DNA of 64,000 bases from Karalla daura (Eukaryota > Chordata > Actinopteri > Chaetodontiformes > Leiognathidae), in the NCBI GenBank assembly GCA_029224185.1, contig CM055207.1:10628193-10692192 (forward strand). Reading direction: 5' to 3'. The position numbers were made by a program, and so were the translations under genes. Below, in pieces: positions 39,500 to 50,399 of this stretch; position 1 is the stretch's first letter, and each line of letters opens with the position of its first letter. The notes beneath the pieces are model-generated. The model was given only the letters and a program-made list of their open reading frames with translations. It ran no database searches and was not told the origin of the DNA.

Positions 39500-39842
39500 G
39501 GCAACACAGTGGATGGGTGGATAGAATAATTGTATTAATAGTTAGGATCTAGTTTTGGTTTTCAGTGGTGGTGCATGTTCTGCAGGTTCTCACAGTGTCT
39601 ACGTGGGTCATCTTCAGGTTTCCTCCCTTAGTCTAAAAAAATGCATATTCAAGCAGATGGGGAAACTCTAAATGGCCCCTGGGTGTAACTGTGAGAGTGT
39701 CTAGTGTGTGTGAGTGTGTGTCCTGTGATGGACTGGTGACCTGTCTAGGATGAATTCCCCGGGCGCTCCCTGGGCATTCCCTGTGCTGCCAGCAGATCCC
39801 TGCACCCTGTTAAGGTACAAGCCAGGTAAGACAATGGATGGA
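39500..39842 (+). mobile_element. SINE-like repeat copy with GGAT tail
   Basis: Contains caacacagtggatggg head, ctgcaggttctcacagtgtc, aactctaaatggcccctggg, ctgtgatggactggtgacct and tail taagacaatggatggacg. Several insertions lengthen it. Confidence 0.8.
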
Positions 39843-42800
39843 CGAGATGTTTAAGGTCCACTATATGCAGTATCAGTATGTACTGTACCGCAGTGATAGC
39901 GCTGATGATCAATTCCATATCCTCTGCATGCCCAGTGTTAGCTGTGCTGAGCTGGTGATATTGGCTGCTTACAGAGGCTCATTAAACCTACATTAAGTGA
40001 TCATCTGACCACAGCGGGCTGTGGAAACAAGCTGTGAACCTTGCACTGACATATCATCACATAATGATGTTAATAAGACACATCTGCTAGCAGACAGCTG
40101 ACTATTAACACTTCCAGCCAGCAGTGGAGTAACGCGAACACATATTTAGAATGACTAATCTCCGTTGAGCCGGTATTCACTTTTATTTTAGATCCACTTC
40201 ATCTGCCAACTCTGTGCATATGGACACAAGTGGATGACCACCCAGCTGCTGAGCGGACCACACATCCAAAAAGGGTCGAGCTGAAAGCAGCTAAAATATC
40301 CCCCAGAGCTGAGGGAGACTGCAGAGTCAGGGGATGGTTATCAGTGGGACCGATTCACCAACATGTGGCCTTCAGAGAATGAAGTGGATTTTAAGCCACT
40401 TAAAGATCACTCATCACCATCAATCCAAGATATAATCAATAATATTGCTGGTGGTTGGAAAGCATGTTTCAAAATCATTTCTGAAAGACAAAGTTGATGT
40501 AATGCACATTTGTTCCAGACACTGATCTTAAATAACTAAATCTGGCAAATATTTGGGATATCATCAGTTTATAAGGGGTCGACACAGTTGGAACAAGGGC
40601 CTTTCTGTGTTGTATGTAGTTTGTCTCCTTCAGTGTGTGATTTTTCACTGTTATTTCAGAATTGAAATGGTCAGCACTGACCACAGTTTGGTCAAAACAA
40701 CTCTTTTATCATAGCTCTATGGACACTACACATGTAGGGAAGCCTAACACAAGAGACGCTCGTTCGTTTTCTGTTCCGTCTTTCCAGTGAGATTTGTTTC
40801 CCCGACCATTGCCACAGCGTGACCTTTGGTTTCATACATCAGACATTGTGGCGTTTTATTTTTGAGGGTTTATGAAAGAGGCTCGAGATGATACAAATAA
40901 AAAAAAAGGACTCTTCATGTTTCTGGTCTGAATCGCTGATATTATTCCCCTAATGTTGTGGCCCGGGCCCCCAACCTTCCCCGTCGAGTACACCTCTCCT
41001 CCGCGTCCTTGATCGCTTCTTTCTTTGTGCCGCTCTTCAGGAGCTATTCTAGTGCCATCGCAGAGCGCGACCTTAATGGATCCAAAATCTTTCTGATTAA
41101 AGATGGCCTTGTTACTGGCGCAGCGCGAGATAGTCCTTTAGGGAACATATTACGCACCAAATTGTCCCAACATTCCCCTTGTGTGGTAGCCCCTTATTTA
41201 TTTCTCGGATAAAAGAGACTCTTTCACATGGAAGGAATAGGAAAAAAAAAAGTACCCACCTTTCATGTGCATCATTTTGTTCTTCAAGGTTAGAGGACAG
41301 TTGTTACCGAATAAAGAGTCGAGGGGGGGGGTGGGTCCTTTCATAAAATTTTGTTTTGGTTAAGAGGGGAATGTTTAGTCTACTACTTACTAAGTGGTGT
41401 GTATGAGAATTGTTGAAAATGGGTATAGACAAGAAGTCCCGAGCTTCAAAAGCTACTACAAACATTTCAGGAAGCCCAGCGTTTTTACTTTTCTGAGCTC
41501 CGGTCATTCAGGGATTCATTTAATTTTACTGAATTTCAACTCTGTTGTGCATCTAAAACACACGTGGTGAACACGGAGCAACAGATAATCCTGAACGTAA
41601 TTAGGATTAAAGAAAAATAAGATGTGGACAAAAAAAAAAAGGATACAGCTGCTATCACACAGAAAATATTCTATTTGAAATCATTTCAATGATAATCAGA
41701 TAGGTTTTTTTTTTTAGCCATCTCCTGCCAAACTTCAACTGCTTTTTTGTGTTTACTCTCACAGTTTTTGTGACCACTCTGACCTCTGTGTGAAATGTTG
41801 TTGTCTTTTAAGAACTCGACCAGATCCCACACTCTATGTCTGTCAGATGTTTACTGTGATTCTGCGGCACAAAGCGCTTTCCAAGAGCTTTTCAACGAGC
41901 CTTTTACCTGCAGTCTAACTGCAGTCTGAATTAACTTCTTTTTTTCCCCCCTCTGACTACAGTTTGAGAACACTTTCTGAAACATTTGAAGCACTCAGAC
42001 CTCAGCGCATTGTCATTTTACTTTTGCTATCACCTCCTTTGTTGCTCTATTCTCTCTCACCCTCTTCACCTACGCCGCAGAGTGCAAACTTGTAATAAGT
42101 ATCGACGCGACCTCTGAATCTTTTACCTTCTGTGTTTTATTCCGTATACAATCCAGAGGAAAATCAATCGACTGCGCTTCGTACACAGACACATGACTTA
42201 AATCTTGAGATCATGAGATACGGTCAAGAACGGCACTGACGTGGCTCCATCTCATTTTTTTTTTCTCCCATCTTCCCAACAATCGCTCAAGTGCGTTTTG
42301 AACCTATGAATGTTATTGGCCAGGCCGTGGTCTTCTGTAGGGAGCAGCATATCAAAGTGCGGCAGGAGTGAATGAGGGCTTTCTCCTTCATGATGAAGGT
42401 TGCGGCGGGCCCTCGATGTGTCGGGAGGTACTTTCAATACGCTCCTCTGAACCGATTCAGACGTTTTAATTGTTGTGCCTCGAGAGCGCTATGAGAACTC
42501 CCCGCGACGGCGCCCAACTCGAGGCGTTCCCTGGAAAACTCGCCTCCATCCCTTCCTCTGCCTGCTCCGTATTGAACCTAATTGGGGTGAAAAGAGGAAT
42601 GTCATCATGGAGGACAACAACATAAATCTGTTAATGCGAGGGTCTATGAAAATCTGTGGCATTTTCATTTTGGCAGCGGAGATTGTTGATGTTTACGCCG
42701 AGGTCCGGCCCCATCTCCGACCTTTCAATTCCACTCCTCGGCTGTGATCAGGGTCACTGGTATGCGTTTTTTAATAACATCCGAAACAATGTCTTTTTTC

Positions 42801-43940
42801 GTGTTTTGCTGTTTGTTGTGACCTGGGGGACATATTTAATGTTGTGCAATGTTTTCAGATTTGTAGGCTTGCCTGCAGCGATGGCCTTCCACATTGTTCC
42901 TCCATGCCACACCGACATCAAAAAATGTCATTTCTTTACTCAGGTATACGCCGCCTCTCTCCTTCCTCAAATGTAATGGGATCGTCACGGACGCTCCTGT
43001 CTTGTATACATCGCTAGTGGGTTTACAGTTCAAGGATATGGCCCACACAAATGCATTAAGTGTGCATATTGTATACATTCAAAGGGAACAAAGGAGAGCC
43101 CCAGATTTGCTTGATCATAACTGAACCCATCGTCCCTGGTTCTTCTGCTGCTTCTTTGTATTCACACACAGGACGACCGTCACATTGCGACCATACCACA
43201 CGTACAGCATATGTGCTGGACTTTTTCATTATTTGCTAGAGTACTTTGTAGATTTAAGCAAACTTCAAGTAAACAAGGAATTGATTCTTTACTGCTCTCC
43301 ACGGCCGTGAATCCATAAACAGTACGATAACACACACACGCACACGCACACACACACGCAGACTGGTTTCTTGCAAAGCTGCTGTCGATCCATTGAGAGC
43401 ATCAAATAAAGGGAGACCAACGCGAACAGCACCGGCTGCTTTGACCACGATGTAACGCCTGTGTGCTGTTTCTAATACAGCAAATTTGTGCACAAAATGA
43501 GTGAAATAAACCCTCCTGCTGCAGTGGCAACACTGCACAGATGAAAAACTAGCGAGAAAATGAGTCGAGAAGAGAAAAAAGAATATGGAGAAAAATCAAA
43601 ACATTTCCAGGAAGAAAAAAAAAAAAAACATCCAACAACTGCTGTATTCAAAGCTGTTGTAAACTGTTTTGCTCTATACAAGCGTGGAGTGCCAGACCAC
43701 AATGCTCTCGGTAATGCTAAAGCAGGAGGCGGCTTTTGTTCAGTGTCCTCCAGTGTCTGGGTCTCCTCCTGCTCCAGAGGCGACCTCCGCTTCAGCCTTC
43801 ACATACACATGAGCTACAGAATGGAGACTTTCCCTTCAGGGAGCACTCACGTGTCACTTGATTATTAATTTATCGCTACAAGTCCACTTGCATGAAACAA
43901 AGGTAGAGCCGAGTGCAGTCTGACAATGTAGGGACGGATG
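39843..43940. other. Intergenic: unique AT-rich sequence, no gene seen
   Basis: Mostly unique. Blocks such as 42470-42760 (CCTAATTGGGGTG, AACATAAATCTGTTAATGCG) and 41030-41210 could be regulatory. Poly-A runs near 41630 and 43617; CA patch near 43330-43360. No exon recognised. Confidence 0.6.
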
Positions 43941-43942
43941 TT

Positions 43943-44260
43943 TTACATTTAATCGTTAGGCGGACACTTGTCTAGAGCGACTTACATAAGAGAAAAAACA
44001 TTGAAATGTTCAAGCTCAGTAGAATCTATATCACTCAGACTACCAAGGGTGGGTCAAGTGAATCAATGAGTCTAAGCACTAGTTAAGAGGAATGGAAGAG
44101 GAAGGGCGGAAGAAATTTAAGAGAGGAGATTCTCTCCTTAAGAGAGGATCTCCAAGAGCTTCTTGAAGGTGGAGAGGTACCCTCCTGCTCTGATGGTACT
44201 TAGTCAAGAGTGTGAAGAGTCCCAGCACTGAGAACTTTATGTACAGTCAGTTGTTGCGGC
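43943..44260 (+). mobile_element. Unclassified teleost interspersed repeat
   Basis: Includes ggcggacacttgtctagagc and gacttacataag, close to a phrase repeated across teleost genomes, and further on gcttcttgaaggtggagagg, another recurrent phrase. Class and ends uncertain. Confidence 0.5.
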
Positions 44261-45209
44261 TCTCTTCCAACATTTCCTAGTGTGCACGTAATGTGGTCTT
44301 ATTTGTCCTCTTTCTGGTAAGTTGAAAATAAATAATTTGTTCCAAAGACCACCACAGAGCTCGACAGAACTGGAACGGAACAGCTGCAAAAGCTGAGTTT
44401 CACTCTCTGCAGGAGTTTAACTAGTCGAACCAAATACAGTTTGTATCTGGAAGGGTTTAGAGGTGATGTGAGGCTGGAATAAAAGCGAGAAGAAGCAGCA
44501 ACAAACTGAGGAAGTCTGCTCCAAAAACACCTGTTTGGATTACTGTTCATTGGTAACAGGTGAAATATAAAGATCGTGTTTGAAATTACACTGGACTAAG
44601 AAAGATTGGTAAAATTTTCATTTTCATTTATGTGTTACAGAACCTCACAGCTGCTTTTTGAAGTAAACGTGATGCTCCTCCGTGTCTGTGTGTTTTGACC
44701 TCGTGCAGCTGCGCGTTTCTTTGTTGAGTCACCATGTAATACAAGTTGTTCTGGAGGCACATTTTCACCTGAGCTGAAGTCTGAAGTGGACAGATCCAGA
44801 CAGAAACCATAGATCTAGTCTGAGCCGTACTTCTATTAAATCCACTGTAGTATTTGTTAGAATAATGAGACCTGGATAAAAAAGCATCTGACTTTGTATG
44901 AGGAAGAAGCAAGGTGAGTACCATAATTTATCTGAAGACGATGCGGCATCATTAGGCTGCAAGTTCAATTAGAGAAGTTGTTCTGGCTCTAGCTTTAATA
45001 ATTGGGAAGTTAAGTTGGATTTTCAGTTTTATTGCAGTTTTGTTGATCATTTCTTGCTTGTTCTAAATGCTCACACAACTCCTGTAATATATATCACCTA
45101 TTTCACTTTCACTTTCAACTCAAAAGTAAACTCGATGACTGTTCATCATTTATCCAAGCTAGCTGCGGCTGTTTTTCTTGAACTCTAGAATAAAAAGGAG
45201 GACAAAGTG
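44261..45209. other. Sequence just beyond the tcf7l2 3' end, no gene seen
   Basis: AT-rich unique sequence without recognisable exon, repeat or further AATAAA that clearly extends the transcript. It could include extra 3' UTR if the distal signal is not used. Confidence 0.6.
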
Positions 45210-45227
45210 TGCACATACTAAGTTGCT

Positions 45228-45233
45228 TTTATT
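45228..45233 (-). promoter_or_regulatory. Distal polyadenylation signal AATAAA of tcf7l2
   Basis: AATAAA on the minus strand (TTTATT on plus), followed by a sense-strand stretch with tatgtgcacactttgtcc, a reasonable GU-rich downstream element. Cleavage would fall near 45205-45215. This is the last good signal before sequence character changes. Confidence 0.6.
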
Positions 45234-45274
45234 AATACAGAACTGCATGCTACAGAGACTGTACAGCATAAACA

Positions 45275-45280
45275 TTTATT
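45275..45280 (-). promoter_or_regulatory. Upstream polyadenylation signal AATAAA of tcf7l2
   Basis: A second minus-strand AATAAA 47 bp before the distal one, lying in an A/T-rich context. The pair suggests one cleavage zone with tandem signals rather than two well-separated UTR isoforms. Confidence 0.45.
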
Positions 45281-47148
45281 CATTACAAAAAAACATGGTT
45301 TTGGAACCATTTAAAATAACAGGAAAAAACAAACAAACAAAAAAAGATAAGAGCATAAAATAGAACAGGAACATCACAGCCGTTAAGGAAACATTCAAAC
45401 TATTTATCATTAGCATCTTAATAAACCAGAGAAGAAATCGACAGATTACAGTCGCGTCATGTCAACTACAATGGCACCGAGTGGATGATTCTCTTGTAGC
45501 TTTTTTTTACAGCCTCTTGCAACATCAACATGCCTATTTTTTCTATCTACCTATATGTAGTAGTGTACTTAAAAGTGGCAGTTTGTGTATTTTTTTGTAT
45601 TTAATAGTTTTTTTATGAACTTCCTAATATACATAATTTGGCCCTTGTGGGTTTATACAGTATGATGTCCGCCTTTTTATTAAGTTTAAATTTTAATATT
45701 TGACAATTTGCTACCAAACACATTTGTTATAGCAACATTTATACTACATACATAGCAATCTATGTAACGTCACAGCAAAGAATGGTATCGAAATAAAAAA
45801 ACAAAACAAACGACAACGAAACGAAACAAAAACGGAAACGGAAAAAAAAAAAAGATCCCTACAGCGTGGTTAGAGGGGCAGAGAAAATTATCACAAAATT
45901 TGGCACGGAAAATCTGTACACGAATCTACAGTCTTGAGAGATGTGACTGTGCAATAAAAAAGAAGGGCTTTAGACACGTTTCCAACTACTGAAGACACGG
46001 TACCCACTGTCTCTTGTTTCAAGTTTTCTTTTCTTCTTTTTGTAAAATGGCTTATAGACGCATTTCTTGAAATGAAGTTGTGCATACTTCTGTTCATGAG
46101 ATCTACACAGTACACTGAGTGGAATCCAGGTTTTCAGCGAGGAAAGAAATCGATAACAAAAAAAAAAGAAAAAAAAAAGATTTGCCTTTTTAAAACCTCC
46201 TTGTAAAAATGGATCATTCATATATAAGTCGCTTACCTTAAGAAAAAATATTTGTACAATGTATTAAGAAAAAAAAAAGGTTCAAAAAGAGACACGTACA
46301 AGATACGACAAGCAATCTCTAAAGCAATAAATACTACTGGTCCTAGCGTTGTGACATTTTGAATTTAACAACCCTCAACCCTCCCACCCCGACCTCCCCT
46401 CAAGCCCACCCAACTTGCCTGACTCCACCCCAAAGGTAAACAACAAAGAAAAAAAGACAACGCAGTGGAAGAATGCATATTTAACACAGTAACCCCCCCC
46501 CGCCCCATTATTCTGTACATTTAAACAAGAACAAGTAACATCACAATTAAAGTTGTTCCTCAGAGAGGTGTCACCGCTAGCCTCACGCCCTCCTAGACTT
46601 TGAACAGATGTCAAATGATTGGTTCGCAAGCTCGTATTTAATACAAATAAAGAAGGAGAACCAACTCTTTCAAGAAAAGGGCTCGCTGGATAATCTAGCC
46701 TAACCTTTTTTATATCCGTCTTTTTAAACATTTTGAAGTTGAACTAGATAATTTTTTTTCTGTCTGCACTGTCGAACACTACAAAAAAGACAAAAACAAA
46801 AGGTCATAAAAATTTTGGCAGATTCACAAAGCTATACTACAGCTCATTGTATCATTTCTTTATAATAATTAGATTTTTTTTGATAATGATGGGTCAAATA
46901 TTGACCAATGAACTTTAATAAAACAAGAACTAAAATTTCAAAGCCGTATGGCACAGAAACATAAAGAGAAAACAGAGCTGACGGAGAGTGAGATATAGCA
47001 GAGGGAGGGCCTAGAAAGGTGTGTGTGCGTGCGTGGGAGTGTGTGCGTGTACGTCTGTGTGTGAGTGTGTGTGCGCGTGTGTGCGTGCTTGGGTGCTTTG
47101 TGTGTTTCTGTGTGTGTAGAGCTAGAAAAAAGAGAAGAGCGGGCCGGA

Positions 47149-47620
47149 CTATTCTATAGACTTGGTCACTAGCGACAGAGGCTGGGGGGCCGTGGAGGGG
47201 AGGAGCGAGTGGGAATGACACAGCGATGCCGAGGGCCGGGCCATGGGGGGGGCCACAGAGGAGCCCGGCGGCCGCGAGGACGAGACGTCGCCGTGCTCCA
47301 GGGCTCCGTTGTGGGAGGGGGCGCCGCCGGGCGTTTTGCTGGCCGCGGCGGCGGCGGCGGCGGAGGAGTTTTCCAGCTGAACCAAAGATGGCGGAGGCCC
47401 AGCCAGGAGGTGCGGGTGGTGGAGTGGCTGGTGGGCCGGTTTCATAGTCAGTGAGAGAGGTTGCATTTGTTCAGTCTGAGGTTTGGACTCTTTTGAGGAA
47501 GGGGAGGGGACCACCGAGGAGGGGGAGGATGGGGGGGAGTCTAGTAAGCTTCCGTCCGTAGAGGGAGGACTGGCACAGCTGCCTTCACCTTGGATGTAGC
47601 GAATGCACTTTTTTTTTCTC
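47149..47620 (-). CDS. tcf7l2: tcf7l2 terminal exon, long E-tail with CtBP motifs
   Basis: The last coding exon is 472 bp, ending at TAG 47149-47151. The acceptor is tgtcccgcag. In the main frame it starts R-K-K-K-C-I-R-Y-I-Q-G-E-G-S-C, giving the fourth C-clamp cysteine, then a Ser/Pro-rich stretch, P-L-S-L-T-M-K about a third of the way in, a seven-Ala run after S-S, a low-complexity G/S/H-rich part, and P-L-S-L-V-T-K-S-I-E at the C terminus. The two P-L-S-L-x-x-K motifs are CtBP corepressor sites in TCF7L1/TCF7L2. The exon has high GC, unlike the AT-rich 3' UTR that follows. It contributes 156 residues in this frame. Confidence 0.96.
47541..47620 (-). CDS. tcf7l2: tcf7l2 terminal exon, alternative reading frame (short E-tail)
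   Basis: If the NLS exon (or the cassette exon) is spliced straight to the terminal exon, the terminal exon is read in another frame. It gives a 26-residue tail starting G-E-K-K-S-A-F-A-T and ending L-R-T-E-A-Y before TAG at 47541-47543. The mammalian short TCF7L2 isoform tail, as I recall it, also starts G-E-K-K-S-A-F-A-T and ends M-E-A-Y. The product would keep the HMG box but lack the C-clamp and both CtBP motifs. The 80 bp therefore encode two proteins in overlapping frames. That this join is used in this fish is inferred from frame conservation, not shown. Confidence 0.75.
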
Positions 47621-50326
47621 CTGCGGGACAAGAGAGAGAGAGAGGAGCCCGTCAGTGTCGCGTCCTGGAGCGCCGTCGCCTCTTGGCGCCGCCCGCCGAC
47701 TCAAATGCACCCCGGTGAGGAGGAGGAGGAGGAGGAGGAGGGTGGGGGGGCGAGGAAGAGGCTGAAGGCAGCCTGTCAACGGTCTCACAGGTGCATTTGA
47801 GTCGCTGGCGTGCGCCAGGAGGTAAAAGGTGGTGGAGATGATTTGGAAAAATACTGAACCATCAGACAGGACGGACATGAAGGAAAAGACCACGAGTGAA
47901 GCACCTGGACAGGAAGCAGCGGGAGGATGAGAAGCACACGGAGGGAGAGGATGAGAGGACAATAATAAAGAAGAAGAAGAATCAAAAAATGAGGCGGATT
48001 AGGGTGTAGCAGTAATGCTGGCTCTCTGGATTGTGAACTCAGACTTTTTTCTTTTTTTTCTCACAGGCAGAGCTACAGCTGGGGGATCAGCCTGTTTCTC
48101 TGTTACTGGACCCCAGTCTCGCTCCTCTACCTCGCTCTGGCTCTGCGCTCGCTCGCTCACTCGCTCGTCTCCTGAGGGGGGACCGGAGTTTGGATGCGAG
48201 GCGAAAGAGTCAACAAGATCCACACTACCCCGTTACGTGCCCCACAGACACGGGTGTGTGTGCGTGAGGGGTCAAGGCATCATGTTTGCATTCCTGCCTG
48301 GGGTCGGGACCCCTCCCCCCTGCCTGCACAGTCCTGGGGCCAGGCCCACTGCGCTCGGCACAACCCGGTGAATGAGCATGGGAGGGAGGAGGTGGAGGGA
48401 GGAGGTGGGGAGGGGGGGGGGGTGTGGGTTAGGATTGTTGCATTTGTCTGTGGCGACTCTGCCTCTCAGATTTGGTTAAGGGGGAATCTCTGTCTGCCCA
48501 CCTCGTCTCTACTCTGACCCTGGCAGTGACCCTTTCTCTCAGCACCGGGATGCCTGAAGGCCACAGTGTGTTTGTATTACAGACTCGGGGAGGGACAGAG
48601 GCGGGTTAAAAATAACACTAAGGTGCTTTTTCTTTTATTTTTCTATTATTATTATTATTTCCTTTGAAACAAACAGAGAGATCACGTCAGGCCGATCTGC
48701 TTTTTAATTGAAGAATCAAATTGTTCTTTGGTGGGAGTCAGAGAGAGAGCACATTACTGGGGATGAAATAAAAGATGTGAACAAAATCACATAAAAAGAG
48801 TGGCCGCGGAAACCTCGACCGCGGTCTAGGGTGAGAGACAGGCATGCATGTCGGGGGAGCAGCTCCACAGTACGAGCACACAACACCAGAGAGGAGAGGG
48901 GAGAGTGTGAGGAGGAGCGGGGATGAGGCCTCTGAACGTCCTCCACCCAGACTGCAGCGCTGGGTGGTGCCGGGTATCGACCGGCCGTATAACGGTATCA
49001 TTTTGCCACTACATACACATCTTCCTCTCGATAACTGTCTGTCAAACTGCAACAAATGAGCTAATATCCATTTTTTAACAGACATATCGATTCATCGTAT
49101 GTGCCTGTGTACGTTATTGATTTCTCTGTCTCGGGGGAAATTACAGCAGATGCATCTTTTAGGAAATGGAGCCCAGAGAGAACTTTTAACCTCTCGGCTC
49201 CGAAGACGGAGACTGAATTATCGCGGCTTTCCAGTCTCCTGATCCCATGATCTGCCGTTATTGTTTCAGGAATAAATGCGGTATTTTTGGTATAGTGCGT
49301 ACGCGAGCCGGGAGGCCAGAGCGGAAGCACCAATAATTGTGGACAGAGCGGAGGCTATGAAGTCTGACGTCTTTACAAGGATGTTTTCTGAAGCAAAAAA
49401 GGAGCAAAGTCGATTGGCCAAATAACTATCGGATATTTAAAGGGCTCAAACTCGTGAAAAGACTGAGAATTGTGGAAATTGGAAATAAGCTCTGGGCTGA
49501 ATTTCGATATTTCGAGCTGAGCCGCACATAGTCCAGATGAGTGAGATGTGCAGCGGCACAAAACAAAAAGAAAAAGAAAAAATCAAGACGTGTTTGCGAT
49601 GGTGGATGCTGAAGAGTCGATAGAGAGTGGGACAGAGGGTGTGGTGCAAGCCAGACACAGAGAAGGGTATTACTTAGCAGAAACAAATACCTACCATGAA
49701 AATATTCCCAATTCAAAGACTGCTTGTGTCAGAACAGAAAGACAACAGGTAGGGACTAAGTAAGGGTTATTGAAGAGGAGTTTGGAGGAAGAAGAGGTGG
49801 AGAAGGAGGAGGAAGAGGGCACAGAAAAGAGTGTCACTGAGCAGGCCCTCAGAGAAAGCAGGGCTAAATTTGTAAGCATAACATTGTTATTCAAAGGACG
49901 CCAATTAGAACAAACATGACAGTTAAGATGGGAGGGAATTATCCACTGCCTGGAGAGAAAATGGATTTCAAGCATGACGAGTCCCGACTGTAAGGAACCT
50001 TTTTCCAAATTACATTAGCAGAGGCGTGATCTTGCGGTGAGATATTCTGTCGAGATGAAATATTCTGTAATCTTATTTAGAAATCCATTTTCTGCCACTG
50101 GGCTTGAACCAAGTTCAATGAGAGAGGAGCGAGGGGGGTAAGAGGGGGAGACGCTGTGAGGGAATTTACAGCAGGAAGCTCCTCGGTAAGGAGAAGGAGC
50201 AGAAGAGTTTGCCATCTGTTACCACACCGATGGAAACGTCTTTTTTAGAGGGCATATAGTGTTCAAAAGGAGAAGAAGCTGCTCAATGTGGATGTCTTCC
50301 TCCCATTGGTACTACAGCAGTTATAC
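47621..50326 (-). other. tcf7l2 intron between exon B and terminal exon
   Basis: A 2.7-kb intron. It holds the 15-bp inverted repeat and (GAG)n at 47.70-47.80 kb, a plus-strand G-rich tract at 48380-48427, a TTATTATTATT run near 48650, and moderately AT-rich unique sequence from 49.0 to 50.3 kb. No further exon with matching phase was recognised. Confidence 0.8.
47697..47804. repeat. Perfect 15-bp inverted repeat enclosing a (GAG)n tract, upstream of terminal exon
   Basis: CGACTCAAATGCACC at 47697-47711 is the exact reverse complement of 47790-47804. Just outside, GGCGC and GCGCC can pair after a short internal loop. The 78-bp interior holds a (GAG)n run at about 47717-47742 and a G-rich segment. 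In the tcf7l2 pre-mRNA (minus strand) this is a stem with a (CCU)n loop ending 77 nt upstream of the terminal-exon acceptor. Confidence 0.9.
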
Positions 50327-50399
50327 CTGCATGGTTTGCACCATAAACTCAGCTGGTCAAGCCCGAACAAGGCACGACACTTCTTTGGGGTATTTGCAT
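50327..50399 (-). CDS. tcf7l2: tcf7l2 alternative C-clamp exon B (DANTPKKCRALFGLDQL...)
   Basis: A 73-bp exon (AT, 23 codons, AG) with phases identical to exon A. It reads D-A-N-T-P-K-K-C-R-A-L-F-G-L-D-Q-L, then S-L-W-C-K-P-C-R. The acceptor is tttggctaacag and the donor gtataa, a weaker donor than that of exon A. It aligns with exon A over K-K-C-R-A-x-F-G-L-D-Q, so the pair looks like an old tandem exon duplication. Both together shift the frame and reach TGA at 50357-50359 inside exon B. The mammalian counterpart, as I recall, has R-Q-T-L-W where this has Q-L-S-L-W. The upstream intron is rich in U, UUUG and UGUG, unlike the flanks of exon A. Confidence 0.93.

Larger units (their letters stand above)
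37291..39500. other. Intergenic: unique sequence and paired GT/AC arrays
   Basis: Unique sequence at 37.3-37.7 kb, pyrimidine-rich 37.93-38.05 kb, A-rich near 38190-38220, C-run near 38345, AT-rich unique block at 38.57-38.9 kb, then (GT)n at 38909-38947 and (AC)n at 39129-39175. Confidence 0.65.
45210..47148 (-). other. tcf7l2: tcf7l2 3' untranslated region (inferred)
   Basis: Downstream of the TAG, composition changes sharply from GC-rich coding to AT-rich unique sequence with many A/T homopolymers, one GT-rich tract (47021-47120) and few repeats of the mobile type. The end is placed by two AATAAA hexamers at 45275-45280 and 45228-45233 (minus strand), the second followed within about 20 nt by a GU-rich stretch. 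The length of about 1.9 kb is plausible for this family. No open frame is supported inside it. Confidence 0.7.

Noticed and set aside
50327..50399. Exon B as a pseudo-exon
   Set aside because: Conserved C-clamp residues, intact splice sites and matching phase argue it is functional, despite its weaker donor.
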